From: Cystobasidiopsis lactophilus
Taxonomy: Eukaryota > Basidiomycota > Agaricostilbomycetes > Agaricostilbales > Chionosphaeraceae
Assembly (NCBI GenBank): GCA_001599975.1
Contig: BCIO01000001.1
Location: 5,262,570 to 5,326,569, forward strand
Length of the DNA: 64,000 bases
Direction of reading: 5' to 3'
Part shown: positions 55,775 to 64,000 of the stretch, piece by piece
Numbering within the stretch: the first letter of the stretch is position 1
How the letters are laid out: every line of letters starts with the position of its first letter
Notes under the pieces: model-generated
Told to the model about the DNA's origin: nothing
The model's database searches: none
Seen by the model: the letters and a program-made list of their open reading frames with translations, nothing else
Program-made: the position numbers and the translations under genes

Positions 55775-57124
55775 TCACAGTCGTGCTGGTTCAATGGAAT
55801 GAGATCCTGTCCGAAAGGCCTGGCCGAGATTAATATTGGACGACGCATCAGCGAGGCATATGCTTTGCAAACGCAGCGAGAGCACACCTCGAGACGCCAC
55901 GAAAGTCTCCAACAGCTCGAGCACCTCGCGGTCGGATTTGGGCTTTTCCAGCGTTAACAGCAAGTGGCAAAGGCTGGACGTTTGGTGAGCCTGCGAACCT
56001 CGTTCGTCATCAGGAACATATCGAAAGCTCGGGGAGAAGTGTGAGAGAGCGCACAATATCAGCCTTGGAGAGGGCTGGCTTTTCAATCTTGCGGCGCTTC
56101 CGGCGGCAACGAAACGAGTTGATCTCGTTTTCGTCCTCCTCCTCCTCTTTCAGTTCAATCAAAGGTTCAACATGCATGAGACTCTGTAGAAAGCTGCGCA
56201 AATCGGAGGGGAACGAATGGGTGCAGTTGAAGACGACTGGCTCTCGCTGGCCGCAGCTCGAAGTCTCGGACGGTGTGTTCGGCGGTAAAGAGAGTGGGCT
56301 GGGAGGCGAGCTGAGACTTTGTAAAGACGAATCGCCCTGGACGGGAGTGTGCTGGCTGCTGCCGGGATGCACAATTAGCAAGGGCTCGGGTCCAAAAGCG
56401 CCCGGAAGAGGTGGCTCGAGCTGCGGCGACATGGAGGCCACAACAGAGGCGCTCTTTGGTGTGCAGGACGTGAAATTCTCCGACACTTCATAGTCCTCCC
56501 TTTCCGTGACCGGCGGTGCTTGGTTCGCAGAGGCACGCCGCTCGTGCTTGGGGATCTGCCCAAACCCATTGGCCACGCGGCCTTTCCAGCGAGAAGCATC
56601 GGCTTCGCAAAGATGTCCTTTTGCCGCCCTTTCCCAAACCGGGCCAAAGGAGATGAGGAGCTTCTCGAGTTCCTTGAGCGACATGTTCTGAGGGCAGAAA
56701 GTCGCCAGCGCTGTCCAACCAATCCTCTTCTTCGGCAAATCAGTCTGGCTGTTGAATATCATGTTGAAGACCTCTTCTGGTAGTGCGGCAAGCGCCGGTT
56801 GCCTCTTGAAAAGGCTCGCAACGTCAAGGCGAGGCACTTCCCAATAGTTGTCAAATCAGCCTCATAAAGCCGGCTTTTGGTTAGAGCCTTACGCCACGGA
56901 ATGCCTTGACGAATGCTGCAACGCAAGAGCAAACCAGCAGTAGGGTTTTGGACTTCCAGGCTCGAGACCATCGTGGTGAGTGTATCCGCATGCTGGGCCC
57001 CGATGTGAGACTGCGTGGACCTCCACGGCGCGGGCATCCACCCTTTGACATTCTCCAAGCACATTGGGCAAGCAAAGAAGAGCTCTTCGGACAGCGAAGG
57101 CCGGGGAAAGACGCGGAGGCACAT
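55775..57124 (-). CDS. Zinc-finger-like nuclear protein A, 5' end split by a foldback element
   Basis: The part kept intact begins at MCLRVFPRPSLSEELFFACP (57124) and has a C2H2-like unit, CPMCLENVKGWMPAPWRSTQ with SHIGAQH. An intron joins PWR to LPRLDVASLFKRQPALAALP, then WTALATFCPQNMSLKELEKL, GPVWERAAKGHLCEADASRW, a Pro/Ser-rich middle, FNCTHSFPSDLRSFLQSLMH, an acidic run and a basic NLS-like CRRKRRKIEKPALSKADI. The last intron (donor GTGCGC) leads to AHQTSSLCHLLLTLEKPKSD and ends EPARL. It is a clear paralogue of the gene at 58292-60138, with introns at the same codons. Upstream of 57124 the frame stays open into the inserted element as far as 57376, so a chimeric N-terminus is possible. 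DNA-binding function is only inferred. Confidence 0.65.
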
Positions 57125-57135
57125 TTGGCGGTCGA

Positions 57136-57927
57136 CACAGGGGGAGAAGTGGAATGACCGGCTGGCGCTCGGGAGGCGTTTGATACAGAATGGGACGCTG
57201 TTGGCGCTTCTGTGTAGCTCCCTGCTTGAAATGTGACGCTTGGAGCAAGAATCAGGCGCTGGCGCTTCATTCCAAAAGGGCGCGAAATGGGGCGCTCGAC
57301 TTTTGGAATGGGACGCCCACCTCCTCTTGCCTCGAAAAGCGCTTGATTTGGACTCTGAACGGTTCTGTGTCTTCACATTTAAAGATCGTGCTTGCCGTGT
57401 GGCCTCCCCATTAGAAGTGTGACGCTAGGGCGTCGCATCAAAGTTTAAAGTTTAGTTTCCTGAATACATTGTGTTCGCAGACGCTGGATGTACAAAAGAT
57501 GTAACAGTGCTTTGGGCAGTCGAGGAGAATCTTAAATTCCCAGATCAAGCGCTTTTCGAGGCAAGAGGTGGGCGTCACAGGGGGAGAACCGGAGCAGTGG
57601 CACTGGCAGCTTTGCGCTCCATTTTGAACCCTTCAAATCGAGCGCGCACTTTTGGCAGGCGTTTTTCAAGCGCTTCGCGTTCATTTTGAATGAAGTTGGG
57701 ATGGGGCGCCAAGCAGTCATCCCATTTCCGCCCCTGTGCGAGCTCTGCGTCCCATTTCAAAAGTCGAGCGCCCCATTTCGCGCCCTTTTGGAATGAAGCG
57801 CCAGCGCCTGATTCTTGCTCCAAGCGTCACATTTCAAGCAGGGAGCTACACAGAAGCGCCAACAGCGTCCCATTCTATATCAAACGCCTCCCGAGCGCCA
57901 GCCCGTCATTCCACTTCCCCCCCTGTG
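57136..57927. mobile_element. 792-bp foldback (long inverted repeat) element, CACTA-like termini
   Basis: The ends are CACAGGGGG and CCCCCTGTG. The outer arms, 57136-57315 and 57747-57927, are inverted copies about 180 bases long that differ at only a handful of positions. The flanks show CGA on both sides (57133-57135 and 57928-57930), a possible 3-bp target duplication. Inside is a second inverted pair (57311-57350 and 57540-57577) and further CACAGGGG-type ends at 57576 and 57737, so the element looks nested or rearranged. No transposase is encoded. CACTA-group elements have CACxx ends and 2-3 bp duplications; that assignment is tentative. Confidence 0.75.
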
Positions 57928-58291
57928 CGAGGGTGCTGTGAGGAGTATGGAAGACCAATTCCATGATGCTGTCGACTGAAACTCGAGGACCGTGTGTCTA
58001 TGGGGCACTCCTTCACCCTGGATAGCGTCACAGGCAACGCGTGAGCAAACCTGGTCGTCTGCTGTCAACTTGTTTCCAATGCCAAGAGCTCCTCTTCCAC
58101 CGTATGCACTTCTTGTGGGAGTGAAATGGGTTATGCCCGGGGTTCGTTTTGCAAATCGAGAGAACAGTTATGCTACATGCAAAAGTCAAAAGCAGGCGAG
58201 GCGACCCCGATGAAAGCTTGGGCGCTCTAGTGGAAAGAGACCTTGCTTGACAGGCCTAAAGGACGGTGGGCGACAGTCCAGTAAGTTTCTA
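57928..58291 (-). other. Displaced 5' part and upstream region of zinc-finger gene A
   Basis: On the minus strand, the bases just beyond the element read IMELVFHTPHSTLD, which continues into RQMCLRVFPRPS if the element is removed. That matches TVEWVVSTPKNRADTYLLLR in paralogue B. So 57928 to about 57966 is probably the original first coding part. The rest is presumably promoter. Confidence 0.55.
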
Positions 58292-60138
58292 TCAAGAAAG
58301 AGCTGGCCAGAACGCACCCCGAGAAGCCACAAAGCTCTCCAACAGCTCGAGCACGTCGCGGTCGGATTTTGGTTTATCCAACGCCACCATTAAGTGGCAG
58401 AGGCTGGTCATTTGGTGGGCCTGCGAGCTCGCTCGGTCAGCGTGGTCATGTTGAGGTAGCTGGGAGGCGCACAATATCAGCCTCGGAGAACGCTGGCTTT
58501 TCAATCTTGCGACGCTTGCGGCGGGAGCGGAAAGAATCGATCTCGTCGTCGTCGTCGTCCTCTTGCTTCACCTCCACCAAAGGTTCGGGGTTCAGGAGAT
58601 TCTGGACGAAGCTGCCAAAATTCGAAGGGAACGCGTGGGTGCACCTAAAGGGCATAGGCTCTGGGTGGCAGCTTGAAACTTCGGAGGGTGTACTGGGTGG
58701 CAAGGACGATGGGCTGACAAGATGAGATGAGGAGCCGCGGGTGCTGGAAATGAAGGCGCTACTGCAGGCAGTTCTGAAAGGTCCATCTTGGGAAGTGCTG
58801 TGTACAGGTTGCTTTGGGGGAAAGGGCGGGGGAGAAGAAACCCTGGCCGGCATTGCGGTCGTCCCAGTACGCTCATCCGCCATGTGGGGCTGTCCTGCTT
58901 CCGAATCCCCTAATATCTCGTCCAGCGAGCCGCTGCGGATTAAGTTGGCCAAACTGGTCTCTTGTGACTGGGAACGCGCAGTGAGTTTTGGCGAAGGGTC
59001 AATAGGCGGCGAAAAAGGATCAGTTTGCGTTCCGGAATCACGCTTTTGGGCCGCCATGCTGGCGCAGAAGGCATCTACTTGCGCCACAAGTGAAGGAGGT
59101 AGCGAGTCAGCCGAAGTCACAGAAGGTTCAGGCGAGGGAAATTCGAAAGAGGAAGGTGGTTTCGAAGGGGGCGATCGAGGAGCAGCGGACAAGGGGGATG
59201 GTGGCGGCAAAAGAGGTCGCGAGGAAAGCGGCAGAGACGAGGGCTGCACGGCGGAGACAAAGACAGGAGTAGAAGTGGAAGAGAGGACACGGTCTGGCTT
59301 GGCCGCAAGCATGGCAGGAGCAGAAGACGGCACAGTCTTCGTGGGGCATGGCGGCAGCGGAGGAAGAGAGGTGGCGCCGAGAGACTGGGATGGATGGATA
59401 ATACTGCCCGTAGATGTCGTGTTGCCAGTGGCTAGTGCGGCGGTGCTGGCTTGCGCTTGAGGTTTCAAAGTGTGCGAAAAGCCACGCTTCGCACGCTCCT
59501 TCCACTTGCAAGCTTCAGCATAGCACAGAGATCCGCGCGCTGCGGCCTTCCAAGCAGGTCCAAAGGAATAGAAGACGTCTGTGAAGGTGTCAAGCGATAC
59601 GGCAGCAGGTCGGCGCGCGAGGATTCTCCTCCAAGGCACTTTGCGCACAGGCATGCCGGTCGTAGATTCGAAGATTGAGTCGATCAGATCGTCAGGGAGG
59701 GCATCGACGCCCGGCTGCTGCTTGAACAATGCCTTCACGTCGAGCGGCGCAACTGGAAAATGGCCTTCATGAAACTGCGTGCACGATGACGAGCAATCCA
59801 CACTCACGCCATGGTACCAGCTGGCGGGAATTTGGCTTGAGCAGGAGGCCTGCCTGAGGATTCTGGGGTTCAATGCCGCCGCAGAATTTGGCGAACTCTT
59901 TTCTGTGGGTGGACACTATGTGCCTTTGCGTGGCGAGCCAATCGTCGGGCATCCATTCTGTGGGCACCTCTTGGCAAAATGGACAAGCAAAAGAGACCTG
60001 TTCCGACAAGGAAGGGCGTGGTAGGAGCCGCAAGAGGAGGTACGTGTCTGCGCGGTTCTTGGGCGTGCTGACGACCCATTCCACGGTGAGGGCGTCGCAA
60101 TCTTGGTCTTGTGGGTCTTGAGGCGTGTGGCAGCTCAT
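58292..60138 (-). CDS. Zinc-finger-like nuclear protein B, intact paralogue
   Basis: The start chosen at 60138 (MSCHTPQDPQDQDCDALTVE) is the first Met in the conserved region; the frame is open further up to 60258. Order: WVVSTPKNRADTYLLLRLLP, the C2H2-like unit CPFCQEVPTEWMPDDWLATQ with RHIVSTH, PQAGLLLKPNSRQLVPWR, intron, LAPLDVKALFKQQPGVDALP, WRRILARRPAAVSLDTFTDV, GPAWKAAARGSLCYAEACKW, then about 250 residues of Pro/Ser-rich disordered sequence, FRCTHAFPSNFGSFVQNLLN, an acidic EVKQEDDDDDEIDSF and RSRRKRRKIEKPAFSEADI, intron, AHQMTSLCHLMVALDKPKSD and the end RGAFWPALS. The zinc-finger-like motif, acidic patch and NLS suggest a nuclear regulator. No named family is recognised. Confidence 0.7.
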
Positions 60139-60443
60139 GGTGGCGCCTCTGCCGGGGGGACTCCACAAGTTTTTCGTCGATTGCTTCCAAAAGTCACGGC
60201 GAGCTGTCAACGCCAGCTTTGTTTGCAGTCGTGGCATGTGGGTGGCCCTCAAGCTCACAAAACTTCCTGAGACTCTCTGGAGCTCACGACCGGAGCTACG
60301 CTGCTTCGAGAAGCAGCGATTGCGCGCGACCTCTCACAATGCTCGGCGCCAGATCCACTCGCTCTCTGAGTCGCTTCTGATTCGCTTCTTGCAGGAAGGA
60401 CAATGTCACCTTATACGTGTACAATAGCCAAAGTTGGCCGTCT
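60139..60443. other. Intergenic
   Basis: Upstream of paralogue B; the same-strand frame stays open to 60258 and may be leader or a longer N-terminus. Nothing else is recognised. Confidence 0.45.
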
Positions 60444-61466
60444 TCAGAGTTTTGCTGTCCCTAGCTCCGTTTGCCACTCTGTGAAGATGTTGACATCGCG
60501 AGCAAGTTGTTCGTCGAAATCGGGGAAGATGGCGGACTCCAGTGCGCATCGTATGGGGCCCATGACGGCGCCTCCAGCTCGGACGAGATCAATAGCGATT
60601 TCGTTGGCCCTCTTCAAGGGGTCTTCGTTCAGTTCGTCGAAGAGGTGCAAAGCCATCGCTTCAGAAGCTCCAACGGGGCGTCCGGTAAGATAAATGTTCT
60701 GGTAGCAGTCCTGTGAGACTAGTTCCGATACTGCAAGGAGGACAAAGGGGTACCTTGGCCTTTCGGGGACCGACGACGGCCGCCAGTCGTGCCATGCTTC
60801 CCCCGGGAGGTAGCTTATTGGCGTGGGCCTGAGGAACGCCTCAGATGTGTGCTTTTAAAATGCTCACTTGCTCACCAAGACTTCTGGGAAGACGAGTCGC
60901 GCGTCAGGGTGCCCCACAACAGCGTCGCACCAAAGAAGCTAACTCGGGCTAGTTAGAGCAAGACGATACCACCAGAGACCGCTCGCTGACCATTTCAGCT
61001 CCTCCGCCATAAGAAGAGCCTTGGACGGCGGCAACGATGACCGCTTTGGACGAATGAAGGGCGAAGGAGAGGTCTGTCAAAGCGTCAAGCCCATCTTGTT
61101 TGAAGGGCAGCGGTCGACTCACCACGGAATGCGGAATATCTACATTGTAAAGGGATCAGGACAAAGCAACTGTATCGCGAAGAAGCTCACAGAGCGAGAT
61201 CCGGTATGAGCGTCTTTTCCCCTCCCTAGCGCCCTTCGCCTGTCAGGTCGAGTTCTCGCAAGACAAGCTGCATAACGAACAGTGCAGAAGTGACGGCCTA
61301 TCCCGTTGAGAACGATCACCCTAGCCAACTTGCCCTGCCGCAGCAAGACTGCTGCAAGATCGTTGACAATCTCGAGGTTTAGAGAATTGCTGGCCTCTGG
61401 TCGGTTCAAGGTGACGTGGGAGATGCCCAGCTCATTCGGGCCAGACTCAAGAACATATGAAACCAT
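60444..61466 (-). CDS. Enoyl-CoA hydratase/isomerase family protein
   Basis: It starts MVSYVLESGPNELGISHVTL followed by NRPEASNSLNLEIVNDLAAV, the classic family N-terminus, and IVLNGIGRHFCT. Spliced on: LTDLSFALHSSKAVIVAAVQ, then GSSYGGGAEM (oxyanion-hole GG), LLWCDAVVGHPDARLVFPEV with a Glu in the FPE position, AHANKLPPGGSMARLAAVVG, then YLTGRPVGASEAMALHLFDE and the helical C-terminus ending TEWQTELGTAKL, stop at 60446-60444. About 270 residues, the normal size. The second junction (61280-61130) is uncertain. Members hydrate enoyl-CoA or shift double bases in fatty acid and amino acid breakdown, in mitochondria or peroxisomes; no targeting signal is obvious at either end. Confidence 0.75.
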
Positions 61467-61642
61467 CAGACAACGGGCAGGAGAGGAACAAGGAGCACAT
61501 TCAGCCTGATCGATGGTGAAAGCGGAGCAAGATCAGTCAGCAGCTTCGAAGCGGCCGATCCCGCGACGGTGGCGAATCGCTACTTTTGGGCTGGGTACAG
61601 GCTGGACGTTCATATTACAAAGTTAAAAGGCGAATCTCTGCT

Positions 61643-62927
61643 TCAAGCGGCTAGAGAAAACGAGGAGAGGCCCCGTTTTCGGCACGCCTCTTCGCATTCG
61701 CCCTTGCCCTCTTCACTTCCACCATTGCCACCGCTCATGGCGAAGCCAAATACGAAGCTTCGCAAGCGGGAGCAGAAGTCGGGCGAGGATAGGAAGGGAA
61801 GGAGAAGTAGATAAGGACGAGGACCGGACCTAGGCAGAGTCCACTCGAGGCGCGTGATGGAAAGGCTTTGAATAGCGGTGCAGTGCGATTCTGAAAAAAT
61901 GGTGCTCATGTGGAGAGCGCGGACGGCGGGAAAAGTGTGAGCCAAGAGGAATGCTTCCGGGTAAAGCAGACGCTTGGGCCCATACGCATGGATGATGCTG
62001 AGAGTGTGGACGCGAGGAAATGGAGTCCCTGTCAATAGATCTAGATCGTCCGTTGCGAGGCGAATGAGGTTGGGCGCCAGATAGGCCGCCAGTTCACGGG
62101 CGAACGCTGGGCTGACACCGCACAACCTGAAGGTGACGCTCTTCAAGACAAAGCGCTGGGGCCACCAATCTCTGAACCTCTGGGGTATATCGACTCCAAC
62201 GAGGTGAAGGTCGGCGAGAGATGAGGGACAGGCAAGCAAAACAGTCTTGACCTCGGGCGCCAGGATAAAGGATAGACGGCAGGAAGTCAAGTGCCTGGAC
62301 AGGAGGAGGGGAGCGTGGAAAGGAGCGTTGATGAAAAGGCGATTTGGTTCCAGACGCTGAAACTTTGCTGCACCGACAATATCAAGAAGCTCGAGGCGGG
62401 GTGCAGCCATGATGACCTGTCGCAAACTTTGGAATGTGGCTTGACCAAGTACCGTGTCGTCCATCACTTGCTCAAAAACAACGCGAAGCCGCTCCGTCCT
62501 AGCCAGTAGACTGGGCGTTTCGCTGACCAAGTCGAGGAGTCGAAAGCTGCGCTGCACGTCCGGTTTCACTTTCACCCAGCTCTTGCGATCGCCGATATGA
62601 TAGGGACCACGCTGCCTTTGGAATCTGTACTCGTTCGTACTGCCCCATTTTTTGATGTCCTGCAAGGGGATGACGCTGCTGAAGGGCATCAGCACATGCC
62701 GGTGCAGGCGTTGTGTTTTAGACGGCAGCTTACAAATCGAGAGTGGCCCACAACAAGCACCGCGAGAGTTCATAAAAGCACTTGTTGACCTGAGAAATGG
62801 AGTGCAAAGACGACCGGTCCTCGCGCTCCACCGTGCGGAGAATCTCTTGCCAAAGCTCGACTGGCACGACCTTGGACAAATCTCCCGCCTCCAACCCTTG
62901 GCCCGGGCTCTGGGAGATGCTGGTCAT
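61643..62927 (-). CDS. F-box protein with leucine-rich-like C-terminal part
   Basis: The ATG at 62927 gives MTSISQSPGQGLEAGDLSKV followed by an F-box: VVPVELWQEILRTVEREDRS, then SLHSISQVNKCFYELSRCLL and WATLDF. A GTAAGC intron ending in TTCAGCAG joins this to VIPLQDIKKWGSTNEYRFQR. The remaining 330 residues have recurring Leu-rich turns (RQVIMAAPRLELLDIVGAAK, LTSCRLSFILAPEVKTVLLA, SSLADLHLVGVDIPQRF), as in many basidiomycete F-box proteins with degenerate LRR folds. The stop is at 61643. F-box proteins recruit substrates to SCF ubiquitin ligases through Skp1; the substrate is unknown. The large overlapping minus-strand frame at 62770-63537 is in another frame and is not supported as its 5' extension. 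Confidence 0.75.
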
Positions 62928-64000
62928 GTGTGTTCGTGTTTGGACGCAGTCGTAGAGGCAGATGCGTCAAGGCTACGCCAAACACCCCTTTTCGGAAAAG
63001 CCAGAAGGGAAGGTGAACAGGAGGGAGAGAAGCACTGGAAAGTGAATCTGGGTCGCCGCTGGCGTACAAAACGTCTTCAATCGGTGGTCTAAGCCTAAGT
63101 GAGCAGGCCAGAGTCGCTGACGGCCGTCGCCAACTGAAGGAAACCGCAGCGCTTGGACCGCTTAGCGCGCGATATGCTCCAGATGAAACCTGGCCCGTGA
63201 GCTCAGTCGACCTGTTTGCGCTCATCCGACGACGCATGAGCCACGAAATGACCTCTTTGATACTTTTGACCAGGTCGCTGGCCCTTGAAGTCCTTTGCAT
63301 GCAGCGGGGTTGTTGCTGCACCCGTTTTTGATCCTGGAAATGACGCGAACTCTGCCTCCTCGACATCGATGGTCTGAATGCCACAGTGGACGGTCCCAGC
63401 GTTGCTTTTATGACCATTGTGCTGTTTACTTCTGTCGGGTTAACTTCTGTCTCACCGCTTGCGAGGGCGTCTGTATCTTCTGCTGTTCTCCTGGTGCCGT
63501 CAATCTGCGTGCTCAACACCTCAACAGCTTTGGCCATCGTAAAGGCGGAGGGAGGGAACCGCGGTGACTGGTAGCTTTGAGGAAGGCTTTGAAGTTGCGC
63601 TGGCTTGGGTGTTGCCGTTCAGTTGAAAAGGTGTTGAGCGTGCAGTTNGTTTGGCGGGTGTTTCGAAAGCAGGTTGCGTGTTGGTTTGGCCGCCGTTTGT
63701 GTTGGTTGGTGGTGCAGTGGGTGGGTCGAAGCCAAGTTTGTTGTTGCCGTTGTTGGTGTTGTTGTGGGTGAGTTGGGTTTTTAAAGAGCGAAGAAAGCGA
63801 GAAGTGGCGAGGAAAGTCAGAAGTTGGGAGCGATTCCGTTGTGTGTTCGGTCGTAGAGAGCAAGAAGTGTGAGAGCGCCCGTTGTGGGAGTCCAGTCGAG
63901 CGGTTGGGGTTGTTGCAGAGAAGGGGGCCGTTCAGTGTGAGAGCCGTCCAGAGTGCAGTCGGTTCAGCAGCGTCGGTCCGTTGGTTGCGAGAGGCAGTAG
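62928..64000. other. Right-edge region, mostly unassigned, with a possible minus-strand coding segment
   Basis: On the minus strand, a piece near 63390-63190 (EEAEFASFPGSKTGAATTPL, ending SSDERKQVD) and an ATG at 63537 (MAKAVEVLSTQIDGTRRTAE) could be exons of a small gene, but I could not join them in phase. From 63600 to 63780 the plus strand is a low-complexity GTT/GGT-rich stretch. One undetermined base lies at 63647. The rest may be the promoter of the F-box gene. Confidence 0.25.

Noticed and set aside
58741-59460. A 239-residue plus-strand open frame
   Set aside because: Antisense to the Pro/Ser-rich middle of zinc-finger paralogue B; composition is the Gly/Glu mirror of that region.
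63190-63537. Possible gene at the right edge, minus strand
   Set aside because: Two protein-like pieces are present but could not be joined in phase, so only a low-confidence region note is given.

Overview
The window reads as intron-dense nuclear DNA of a basidiomycete fungus. Most genes are broken by short GT-AG introns of about 45-80 bases, GC content is moderate to high, and the gene set is fungal: a nucleoporin with FG repeats, COG8, a methionine aminopeptidase 2, a NoxB-type NADPH oxidase, two CFEM proteins with GPI-type tails, isocitrate lyase and phospholipase D1. No search was possible, so the class (Pucciniomycotina yeast-like fungi would fit) is only an impression. Most gene models below were spliced by eye.

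Layout. 0-12.7 kb: a partial acetyltransferase-like alpha/beta hydrolase, a possible complex I subunit, Nup57/54, poorly resolved sequence (4-6 kb), a short-chain dehydrogenase, an atypical protein kinase, COG8 and a secreted GPI-type protein. 13-19.2 kb: a tandem array of four intact small secreted six-cysteine paralogues, one decayed copy, and an unrelated cysteine-rich membrane protein in the middle. 19.4-28 kb: MetAP2, a 2-oxoglutarate oxygenase-like protein and two CFEM genes. 28-32.3 kb: a ubiquitin-specific protease, an unknown gene, and a truncated duplicate of the protease 3' end that carries a 97-bp transposon-like insertion. 32.5-39.7 kb: NoxB, a catalase-like peroxidase, an omega/Xi-like glutathione transferase and a UCH-family deubiquitinase. 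40-47.5 kb: a broken copy and an intact copy of a universal stress protein gene either side of an unknown gene, then isocitrate lyase. 47.8-64 kb: an aspartic protease, phospholipase D1, two tandem zinc-finger-like paralogues (one split by a foldback element with long inverted repeats), an enoyl-CoA hydratase-family gene and an F-box gene.

Themes. First, local duplication at several stages of decay: the secreted array, the CFEM pair, the zinc-finger pair, the universal stress protein copy and the protease fragment. Two small DNA-transposon-like insertions sit inside duplicated material. Second, an extracellular and redox theme: secreted or wall proteins, a secreted protease, NoxB next to a catalase-like enzyme, and a glutathione transferase. 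Links between neighbours are inference; fungal nuclear genes are not generally operonic.
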